15,099 nt of DNA, from assembly GCA_937958365.1 (NCBI GenBank), contig CALFEW010001111.1:1-15099 (forward strand), in the 5' to 3' direction. Position 1 is the stretch's first letter. Every line of letters begins with the position of its first letter. The DNA is from an uncultured Chloroflexota bacterium (GTDB lineage: Bacteria > Chloroflexota > Anaerolineae > Promineifilales > Promineifilaceae). Made by a program: the position numbers and the translations under genes. The notes beneath the pieces were generated by a model, which was given only the letters and a program-made list of their open reading frames with translations, did no database searches and was not told where the DNA came from. Below are positions 7,859-14,093 of this stretch, in pieces.

Positions 7859-7872
7859 CCTATCGAGATAGG
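7859..7872 (-). promoter_or_regulatory. Small hairpin overlapping the acetyltransferase ribosome binding site
   Basis: On the minus strand CCTATCTCGATAGG can fold into a five-base-pair stem (CCTAT/ATAGG) with a CTCG loop. It directly abuts the ATG at 7851, and its 3' arm shares bases with the AGGAGG that serves that start. Such pairing could lower initiation. It is short and could be chance. Confidence 0.3.
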
Positions 7873-7882
7873 CGGGCTTTGT

Positions 7883-7942
7883 AAGATTGACAAGCCAGGC
7901 GAAGCATGACGCCTGGAATGGCTATGTCCTGTGGTCAATCTT
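7883..7942 (-). repeat. Nested inverted repeat in the SGNH-acetyltransferase gap
   Basis: The 83-bp gap holds a perfect 9-bp outer inverted repeat, AAGATTGAC at 7883-7891 and GTCAATCTT at 7934-7942. It encloses a perfect 7-bp inner one, CCAGGCG at 7895-7901 and CGCCTGG at 7910-7916, with an 8-nt loop. The outer arm covers the TGA stop of the upstream SGNH gene. There is no T-run after the stem on the minus strand, so it is not a standard intrinsic terminator. It could stabilise or process the operon mRNA between the export genes and the sugar-synthesis genes, or be a small dispersed repeat. Confidence 0.55.
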
Positions 7943-8819
7943 GAAAAAAACCTGCCCGGTCTTGGCGAAACGACTGCACGGCCGTATCTACAAATGCCAC
8001 GAACAACGGCCCAATCGTCTCATTTGCCAGCGCGTTGGGGTGGGAATCCGCCGCCAACGACGTTTGCTGGTAGGCGGTTTGCAGCATGTGGCTCTGTGGG
8101 TCCGCCAGCAGCGCAAACAAATCAAACACAACCACGTTGTCATGACCACCCAAAAATTCAGCCGAAGACAGCCAGTCGGCCAGGGAGCGGGCGCGAGTGG
8201 CTTCGTCGGCGTGGGTCGCCAGCGGGTGCAGCGGTGGTGAGGTGAGCAGGATGAACAGGCGGTTGGGATGCGTGTCCATCACGTCACGCATTTGCAAGTA
8301 CCACGCCTGCATCTGCGCCAGTTGAGCATCGTCGGCGATGGCGCTGTTGGGGAAGCAAGATTTGACGATGATGACCTCGTGCTGCAACAGGCGGCTGAAG
8401 GCATTTTCCGGCGGGTCGGTGACAGGTTGGGCGAATAAAGCGGCCAGCCCGGCCACATCGGTATCGCCGTCGCCCCGCCCACCGGGGATGCGATAATTAG
8501 CCTGGAGCAAACGGCCGTCTGGCCCTGTCAGGCCCATGTGGTTGTAGTCGTGATCCCAGAACTGATAGCCGCGTGCGGTAAACAACGGCCGTACCTGTCC
8601 CTGCTGGATCAGATTGCGCCCGGTGGAGTGGTGGAGGAAGATAATGTTGGTGAAACGGCCGTCAGACGTCACAGGTTCCGCATACACCGGCATCCGCAGC
8701 GCCGCCCACAGGCGCGCCGCCGCCTGGCTCAGGCGCGACCCAAAGACGACCAACCCCACGCCCACCACCAGCAGCGGCACGGCTCCAGAAATCAGGAACA
8801 GTTTACGCTTGTGGGTCAT
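7935..8819 (-). CDS. Exported SGNH-like hydrolase/transferase homologue A
   Basis: This 294-residue protein has a basic N-terminus and one hydrophobic segment (about 7-27), so it is a signal-anchor or exported protein. Near residue 60 it reads IIFLHHSTGRN, with Ser65 at the place of the SGNH nucleophile. At 258-262 it has D-S-H-P-N, resembling the C-terminal Asp/His block. A central V-K-S-C-F-P-N-S stretch (152-159) may correspond to an inner block. The order of these blocks fits an SGNH fold, whose members remove or move acyl and acetyl groups on glycans, but the classical G-D-S is absent. It shares the block pattern with the next gene upstream, so the two look like distant paralogues. ATG 8819 has GAGGAGG 5 nt upstream. 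The family assignment is from motif pattern only. Confidence 0.6.
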   Translation of the reverse strand: MTHKRKLFLISGAVPLLVVGVGLVVFGSRLSQAAARLWAALRMPVYAEPVTSDGRFTNIIFLHHSTGRNLIQQGQVRPLFTARGYQFWDHDYNHMGLTGPDGRLLQANYRIPGGRGDGDTDVAGLAALFAQPVTDPPENAFSRLLQHEVIIVKSCFPNSAIADDAQLAQMQAWYLQMRDVMDTHPNRLFILLTSPPLHPLATHADEATRARSLADWLSSAEFLGGHDNVVVFDLFALLADPQSHMLQTAYQQTSLAADSHPNALANETIGPLFVAFVDTAVQSFRQDRAGFFQD

Positions 8820-8832
8820 TCATGCCTCCTCG

Positions 8833-9714
8833 TTACATATCTCCCAGAACAATCGGCAGATAAGCGGCCGGCGTCAGGTTGCTGCCCCAGCTTGCCAGCC
8901 GTGCCAACAACCACCAGAAGGCCGCCGCCACCCGCTGCCGTCCCACCTCGTTCAGATGCGCCCCGTCATACGCATAACCGTTCCACATCGCCTCGTAACC
9001 CGCCGCGCTGACCACCGGATTGCCCTGTGGATCGTGGCTTTCGATGTCGGCGATGTCGAATAAGACGCAGCCCTGCGCCGCGCAATAGGTCCGCGCCATC
9101 TCGTTAAAGATTTCCTTTTCGTTGTTGCCGCGATCATCGGCGGCCGTGGCCAACGGCATCGTCCACCAGACAAAGGTGACGTTGGGGTAGGTTTGCTCCA
9201 GCGCCGTCATCATCTGGCGATAGGCGGCCCAAATGTCCGCCGCCGGGACCACGCCAAAGGGCAGGGTGTCGCTGGGGCAAAACTTCATCATGGCAACCTC
9301 GGCCTGCCAGTAACCGGCCCGAACGAACGTATCGAACCCTTCGATTTTGCTGTAAGGCTCACCGTTCACGCCGAGCAACTGGTGCAGCAGGCCATTGTTG
9401 CCGGCATACCAACTGGGGTCAGCGGTGGTGATGGGCAGGGTGTAGCGCAGCGGGTCCTGTGCCTGCCAGTCAGCCAGACCATCAAGGATATTGCCACCCA
9501 CCGAGCGATGGGCAAAAAAGATGTCTAGCTGCCGCGCCCCATCCAACCCGGCCTGGGAAATCTGCGCCACATCTACCGTTGTGTGATCAATGACGAGAAC
9601 GGCCGTAACCGGTACCTCTTCTCTGGCAGCCGCAGGCGCTTTGCCCACGACCAGCCCAACCAGGCAAACCAGCGCGCCCATCAGGATGATTTTTGCGCAA
9701 AATCCAGGCGTCAT
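8833..9714 (-). CDS. Secreted SGNH-like hydrolase/transferase homologue B
   Basis: This 293-residue protein has a typical signal peptide (hydrophobic 8-24, likely cleavage after A-P-A-A-A near 30). The block D-I-F-F-A-H-R-S-V-G-G-N at 64-75 puts Ser71 at the nucleophile position. V-A-M-M-K-F-C (140-146) resembles the K-S-C block of the neighbour, and D-G-A-H-L-N at 250-255 gives a canonical D-x-x-H pair. This is better SGNH evidence than in homologue A. A probable role is an extracytoplasmic esterase or acyltransferase on the exported glycan. The C-terminus ends in A-Y-L-P-I-V-L-G, a short hydrophobic tail. GGAG lies 7 nt before the ATG, inside the end of the upstream propeller gene; the two frames are only 4 bp apart. 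It could also be a non-catalytic glycan-binding relative. Confidence 0.65.
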   Translation of the reverse strand: MTPGFCAKIILMGALVCLVGLVVGKAPAAAREEVPVTAVLVIDHTTVDVAQISQAGLDGARQLDIFFAHRSVGGNILDGLADWQAQDPLRYTLPITTADPSWYAGNNGLLHQLLGVNGEPYSKIEGFDTFVRAGYWQAEVAMMKFCPSDTLPFGVVPAADIWAAYRQMMTALEQTYPNVTFVWWTMPLATAADDRGNNEKEIFNEMARTYCAAQGCVLFDIADIESHDPQGNPVVSAAGYEAMWNGYAYDGAHLNEVGRQRVAAAFWWLLARLASWGSNLTPAAYLPIVLGDM

Positions 9715-9718
9715 TGGA

Positions 9719-11674
9719 CTACTCCGTCAGGGTCCAGGTTCCAGATACAACCCAGTCTGAGCGCACGCCGCTCATATCCATCGCCCGCAAATAAGCCTGA
9801 TAGGTTCCCAGGCTGCCGGAAAATGGAACGACAGGAGTGATCGTCCATTGCACAGTCAGGGTATCGGATTGTCCGGTAACGGCCGTTGCCTCACAATCCA
9901 GGCGCACGTAGCTGTTACTCAACACCCGCGCTGCACCCGGCGCGCACCAACCCACCCAACCATTTCCAGCATCATTCGACAAATACAGCCGGTTGCTGTC
10001 GCGGTAATAGACAACCGACAACCCGCCGCCCTGCAATCCCACGTTCAGCATAAAATTAACCGTCCGCAAATCTTGCCAGCCGTTGGCGTCCTGGTACGTG
10101 GTCGTGAAAAGCTGCGATTGCCCCACCGGACCACTACCGCCATCGGGCATGAAGAGGCCGGTGGTCGGAGGCGCGTTGCCGCCCGGCGTAGACGTGGGGG
10201 TTGGCGTCTGAGTGGGTGTTGGCGTTATGGTAGGCGTGGCACTGGCAGTGGGCGTGACTGTGGGACTGGGGGTCGGCGTGACACCTTGCTGGATCAGGTC
10301 GTTGCGCCACACCTTCAGGGCGTTCGGCTCTGTGGCCAGCGACGCTGCGGAAGCCAGGTCCAGGTCGCCATCGTTGTCCAGGTCGCTGGCGGCGATAGCG
10401 AGCATGTTGGCTGCCAACGCGGCCACATCGCGCCGCAGCCAACCGCTGGAATAATGCCCCACCCGCGCTGGATCATAGCTCATGCCGGACCAATCTTCCC
10501 AGGCAAAGCCGCCCAGGTTTTCCCACACCATGAGTTGGTAGCTTTCGGTCTGATTGCTCACAGAGGCGATGTCCGGGTCGCCGTCCAGGTCAAAATCACC
10601 CACCACCAGGTCCATGACGTTGGCCGCCAGCCAGTTGTGGAAACGGCTGGCGGGGTAAGATACGGCCGTGCCCCGCCACAATTCGCCGCTAAACGGCGAG
10701 CCATTATTTTCAAAGGCCAGCACCTGAAAATCTCCTTCCATGTGGTCAGAAGCTACCACGTCCAGGTCGCCGTCGCCGTCCAGATCAGCCAGCGACACGG
10801 AGGAGACATGCGCACCCCAGAAGCCGTGATACAGCACCGACAGGGTTTCAAATTCCGGGTCGCGGCCGATGTTAACGGCCGTCCATCCTTCCGCCCCATC
10901 GTTGCGGAAAGCACGTACCTGATACACGTCCGGCCATTGCTCACGCGGGACGGCATCGGCGCTGCTGCCCACAGCCGGGGCGCGATTGGTTCCGATGACG
11001 ATGTCTGGGTCGCCGTCGCTGTCCAGGTCGCCCAGGGCCATGTCGCGCACGGAATACGTCGCCGCGCCCACGTCTACCGACGGCCAGACGGCCGTCAGGG
11101 GGGCATTGAGCCAGAGGGTGACGCGGTTGTTGGCGCTGGGCGCATTCACGTCGGCCGCCGGGCCGCCGCCGGTGACAATGTCTACACGGCCGTCGCCGTT
11201 CACGTCGGCGGCGGCGATGGCCCCGATATAGGCCTGATCGTGGCCGATGAGCCGGCGCGTCCATGACCCGGTAAAGGGTGAGCCGTCATTTTCCCAGACG
11301 ACAAGATCGGTGTACCAGCGCTGGCCGGTCACAACATCCAGGTCGCCGTCGCCGTCCAGGTCGGCGGCGGCCAGGGCGGCGGCGCGGTAATAGCGCCCCA
11401 TGAGGGTAGACGGCCAGCCCTGCTCGAAGGGACGGCCGTTGTTTTCCCAGGCGGTTAGCTGCCCCAGGGCATTGGCCGTTACCAGGTCATCATCGCCGTC
11501 GTGGTCCAGGTCGGCCAGGAGCATGTGGGTGAATTGGTAGTCGGTCGCCCCGACGCTGACGCCTTCGGTATCCAACAGGATAGGTTCGGCGGCCAGCGGG
11601 CCACTCCACGCCCAAAAGAAGAGAAGACCCAAAAGAACCAACCAAAGCAATGTGTGCAACTTTCGCGCAGGCAT
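9719..11674 (-). CDS. Secreted FG-GAP/VCBS repeat beta-propeller protein with Thr-Pro linker and C-terminal beta domain
   Basis: This 651-residue protein starts with a signal peptide (basic 1-5, hydrophobic 8-22, A-A near 29). Seven calcium-loop repeats of the type D-x-D-x-D-G-D-x-D follow, near residues 55, 105, 157, 216, 297, 360 and 431, as expected for a seven-bladed FG-GAP/integrin-alpha propeller. Residues about 466-498 are an almost pure Thr/Pro/Ser linker. Residues 500-651 look like a separate beta-sandwich-like domain with two cysteines (577, 594) that could form a disulfide. ATG 11674 has AAGGAGG 7 nt upstream. Propellers of this type bind calcium and often ligands or glycans at the cell surface. 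Its place between the lipoprotein and the SGNH genes suggests a scaffold or binding partner, but no catalytic residues are recognised. Confidence 0.88.
   Translation of the reverse strand: MPARKLHTLLWLVLLGLLFFWAWSGPLAAEPILLDTEGVSVGATDYQFTHMLLADLDHDGDDDLVTANALGQLTAWENNGRPFEQGWPSTLMGRYYRAAALAAADLDGDGDLDVVTGQRWYTDLVVWENDGSPFTGSWTRRLIGHDQAYIGAIAAADVNGDGRVDIVTGGGPAADVNAPSANNRVTLWLNAPLTAVWPSVDVGAATYSVRDMALGDLDSDGDPDIVIGTNRAPAVGSSADAVPREQWPDVYQVRAFRNDGAEGWTAVNIGRDPEFETLSVLYHGFWGAHVSSVSLADLDGDGDLDVVASDHMEGDFQVLAFENNGSPFSGELWRGTAVSYPASRFHNWLAANVMDLVVGDFDLDGDPDIASVSNQTESYQLMVWENLGGFAWEDWSGMSYDPARVGHYSSGWLRRDVAALAANMLAIAASDLDNDGDLDLASAASLATEPNALKVWRNDLIQQGVTPTPSPTVTPTASATPTITPTPTQTPTPTSTPGGNAPPTTGLFMPDGGSGPVGQSQLFTTTYQDANGWQDLRTVNFMLNVGLQGGGLSVVYYRDSNRLYLSNDAGNGWVGWCAPGAARVLSNSYVRLDCEATAVTGQSDTLTVQWTITPVVPFSGSLGTYQAYLRAMDMSGVRSDWVVSGTWTLTE
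10180..10280 (-). repeat. Low-complexity Thr-Pro linker coding tract
   Basis: This stretch encodes residues about 466-498 of the propeller protein, nearly all Thr, Pro, Ser and Ala in T-P-T-P alternation. At the DNA level it is an imperfect GT/GGGTGT-rich tract rather than an exact tandem repeat, so slippage-driven phase variation is not obvious. Confidence 0.8.
10358..11515 (-). repeat. Seven degenerate calcium-loop DNA repeats in the propeller gene
   Basis: The D-x-D-x-D-G motif recurs as near-identical DNA (plus-strand consensus about AGGTCGCCGTCGCCGTCCAG) near 10358, 10570, 10760, 11005, 11180, 11340 and 11490. Spacings are irregular (about 145-245 bp), matching propeller blades rather than a tandem array. 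The copies near 10760 and 11340 are the most alike and could allow recombination within the gene. Confidence 0.75.
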
Positions 11675-11703
11675 GTTACAGCCTCCTTTGCATTATGCGT
11701 CAG

Positions 11704-12684
11704 TTATTGCCCAAAATAACGCTGGCCTGTTTCGCGCACGGCCGTTTGCAGCGCAACTTGATCCGGATTGCCCAAAGTTTGCTCATAGGCGTTGTGGTGA
11801 TAAGCGTAATTCGCCAGACAACGGACGCCGTGGTCTGCGACGATGCGCCGGACGTTTTCCCGGTATTCGTCGGGGGTGGGCATCCGTAAAATGTGACGGC
11901 CGTCGCCGCCATACACCTGCACCAGCACACACAGCGCGGAGCGGGTCGTGCCTTCCAGATTGCGCTGCGCGGCGATCAGGCGCGGATCGGTGCGAGTCCA
12001 ATCGTTGATCGGCTGGCCGGTGGCCGGGTCATTGACGTGGGGATTGGTCGCCACGCCACACAGATCACAAATGTCGTCGGTGAAGCCGTCTGGAATGCGC
12101 ATAATGTCGTGCCACAGCAGCAGAGTGGGATCTTCAACAATCTGCCGGTATTGCCGGTAAAACAGGCGCAGTTCAGCCAGCGAGAAACGTTCCAGAGGTT
12201 CATGCAAGCCATAAAAGCCCAATAAAGCCGGGTGATCGAACAGGGGGCGCATGGTTTCCAGGATGGAGAGGTCGAATTCACGGCCGTTCCAGCCCCAATC
12301 GCCCTGGTTCATCCGCAGTATCAGGCGCATCTCCAGCGACTCCGCTTCGTCCAGGGCGCGTCTCGCCTGCGCCACCGTGGTGACACCGGTGTGACGGCTC
12401 CAACTCGCGCCCAGTTCGGCGCAGGCGGCCAGATCGTCGCCGCAATAATCAATGCCAAAGCCCAGGCCAGGTGATGGCGTCGCTGTGGGTAGAAGCATGG
12501 CCGGGGAAACGGCCGTCATGGCGTCAGTCGTCGCGGCGTCGGCCGACAGCGGGGGCACAGGCTGGCCCCGCCCGGTGGCGGAACAGGCCGACAACACGCC
12601 AAGCAGCAGCACAAGCCCCGCCGCCACAACCCAACGCGGTCTGTGGAACAGGCCGTCAGTGTCAGGTCCGTTTCCCGATTTCAT
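11704..12684 (-). CDS. Lipoprotein with TIM-barrel glycosidase-like domain
   Basis: This 326-residue protein has a hydrophobic signal segment (about 19-33) ending in the lipobox L-S-A-C with Cys34, so it should be lipid-anchored. A low-complexity Ala/Thr/Pro region (about 45-72) links it to the main domain. From about 75 on, the alternation of short hydrophobic strands and helices suggests a TIM barrel. The stretch L-G-F-Y-G-L-H-E-P-L at 155-164 sits where clan-A glycosidases have N-E-P, so Glu162 is a candidate acid/base. No second catalytic Glu is evident to me. The start at 12684 overlaps the upstream gene by 23 bp and has no good ribosome binding site, so expression probably relies on translational coupling. 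Glycan trimming or binding is the likely role; the catalytic claim is tentative. Confidence 0.55.
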   Translation of the reverse strand: MKSGNGPDTDGLFHRPRWVVAAGLVLLLGVLSACSATGRGQPVPPLSADAATTDAMTAVSPAMLLPTATPSPGLGFGIDYCGDDLAACAELGASWSRHTGVTTVAQARRALDEAESLEMRLILRMNQGDWGWNGREFDLSILETMRPLFDHPALLGFYGLHEPLERFSLAELRLFYRQYRQIVEDPTLLLWHDIMRIPDGFTDDICDLCGVATNPHVNDPATGQPINDWTRTDPRLIAAQRNLEGTTRSALCVLVQVYGGDGRHILRMPTPDEYRENVRRIVADHGVRCLANYAYHHNAYEQTLGNPDQVALQTAVRETGQRYFGQ

Positions 12685-14074
12685 AGGTCAATTTGTCTTG
12701 CGGCGCGGTCGGCCGGCGACGGCTGACCAGACGGCGCAGATAAGGAGTTGTTTCCCAGACGGCCGTAAACGCCAGCGTCCTATCGCCCAAATCAGCCAGC
12801 ACCACGCCATCAACATAGACGCCATTGGTTGCCAGCAGCGCAATGTCTGCGGCCGTCGGCCGATAACCGGTGTGCCGGGCATCTACAACCAACAAAACCA
12901 GCGCGGCCCGGCGCGCCATCATCACGGTTTCTAAAAATAGGGTGGGCGGTGGAGCGTTTACCACCATCACCGAGTATCCGGCGGATAAACCGGCCATGGC
13001 CTCGATGGCTTCGTCAAGCTGTTTGATAGACGGCCGTTGGCGGACGGCCGTTGCGGTTAACCACTGCAACTGCTGCTGTTCCGGGTGCGTTCGGATATAC
13101 CGGGCCGGGTCTACGCCGGGCTGAGAAAGCAAATCAACCTGGCCCGGTGCGCCTGGATCGTTAAACAGATGCCGAATCGTGTCCGGGCGCTGCGCGTCCA
13201 TATCGAGCAGCAAGCTTTTTTGGCCGCTGTCGGCCCAAACCAGAGCCAATTGGGCGGCCACCAGCGCCCGACTAAAACGATTCTCCGGGCTGACAACCAG
13301 CACAATCGGCTCTTTGGATTGAGGATTCTGGGTCAGCCGCTGCCGACACGTCTCTTTTAACGACCACCAACTGGCGCTGTCGGTTTTTGCCAACAAGTCG
13401 CCGCGCAGATAATGCCACTCACTGAAAGCGACCCGGCCGAGGTGGATCAGCGTGGGCAGCTTTAACAACTCGGTCACGTCACGTTCATCATAAAAGGGAT
13501 GGTTCAGGTATTCGCGGAAGAAGAAAAAGCTGCCGGTAAGCAGGGCAGCGGCAAACGCGGTCAGGAGTACAGGCAATACGGCCGTTCTGTCGGGCGCGGT
13601 GGGCACGTGGGCTATCTCTAAGACCAGGATGAAATTACGTGAGCGCGCCGGTGCGAACTGGTTGAACTGCTGAATGGTTTCATTGGCAATAGCAGCGGCC
13701 GTTTCCGGGTTGGCGTGGGTGGCCTGTATGGTGAGCAGGTTTGTGCCTTCCACCAGCGAGACATCGAGCATGTCGGCCACGGCCTCCGGGGAATCGGACA
13801 AACCCAGATTCTCCACGATGGCCTGAGTGACTATTTGCAACTGCGCCATATGCAAATAGTTGGCGATCATGACATCGGCCAGGTCCATGTAGGCCGCGTC
13901 CTGGGCGTTTTGATACATGTCGCCGCCTACAGCAATCACGGCCGTAGCGCTGTATTGCGGAATGACGCCGGAACGAGACATGCTCAGGTAAACGGCCGTG
14001 CCCGTTAGCCCGGCCGCCAGCAAAATCAGCCAGAATCGCCGCCAGATTAAGAGCAAAATGTTGCGCATGTCCAT
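12662..14074 (-). CDS. Wzz-type polysaccharide co-polymerase fused to degenerate BY-kinase-like domain
   Basis: This 470-residue protein has a first membrane helix (about 12-31), an extracytoplasmic domain (about 32-163), and a second helix (about 165-186) preceded by V-P-T-A-P near 157-161. This is the chain-length determinant layout. The cytoplasmic part (about 200-470) aligns by pattern with CpsD/Wzc kinases: the Walker A' equivalent L-L-L-D-M-D-A-Q-R-P is at 288-297. The Walker A position reads VVSPENRFSRALVA (260-273) without G-K-S/T, and the Walker B position reads V-M-V-V-N-A-P-P without the usual Asp. No tyrosine-rich tail is present. It is probably a regulatory pseudo-kinase that controls chain length. 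An in-frame ATG at 14134 would overlap the upstream gene; GGAG 6 nt before the ATG at 14074 decides the start. Confidence 0.85.
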   Translation of the reverse strand: MDMRNILLLIWRRFWLILLAAGLTGTAVYLSMSRSGVIPQYSATAVIAVGGDMYQNAQDAAYMDLADVMIANYLHMAQLQIVTQAIVENLGLSDSPEAVADMLDVSLVEGTNLLTIQATHANPETAAAIANETIQQFNQFAPARSRNFILVLEIAHVPTAPDRTAVLPVLLTAFAAALLTGSFFFFREYLNHPFYDERDVTELLKLPTLIHLGRVAFSEWHYLRGDLLAKTDSASWWSLKETCRQRLTQNPQSKEPIVLVVSPENRFSRALVAAQLALVWADSGQKSLLLDMDAQRPDTIRHLFNDPGAPGQVDLLSQPGVDPARYIRTHPEQQQLQWLTATAVRQRPSIKQLDEAIEAMAGLSAGYSVMVVNAPPPTLFLETVMMARRAALVLLVVDARHTGYRPTAADIALLATNGVYVDGVVLADLGDRTLAFTAVWETTPYLRRLVSRRRPTAPQDKLTYEIGKRT

Positions 14075-14080
14075 GTTCGT

Positions 14081-14084
14081 CTCC
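14081..14084 (-). promoter_or_regulatory. Ribosome binding site that fixes the chain-length protein start
   Basis: The minus strand reads TGGAGACGAACATG: GGAG, 6 nt, then ATG at 14074, within the 19-bp gap after the aminotransferase stop. It favours 14074 over the in-frame ATGs at 14134 and 14068. Confidence 0.7.
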
Positions 14085-14093
14085 AGAAGCGCA

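Noticed and set aside
7081..7884. 267-codon open frame on the plus strand
   Set aside because: It is antisense to the acetyltransferase gene and runs through the hairpin gap; no recognisable domain.
7859..7891. Internal promoter before the acetyltransferase gene (TTGTCA, 17 nt, TATCTC)
   Set aside because: The -35-like box is fair, but the -10-like box matches only its first three bases; too weak to call.
7895..7916. Intrinsic terminator after the SGNH gene
   Set aside because: The stem is good, but the minus strand continues CTTGTCAATCTTACAAAG without a T-run, and the downstream genes need to be transcribed.
9848..11266. 472-codon open frame on the plus strand
   Set aside because: It lies antisense to the FG-GAP propeller gene and exists because the repeated D-x-D-x-D-G codons leave no stops on the other strand. 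It has no ribosome binding site and no protein-like domain pattern.
10358..11515. CRISPR-like array
   Set aside because: The recurring short DNA units have irregular spacing, vary in sequence and are in frame with calcium-loop motifs of a propeller protein.
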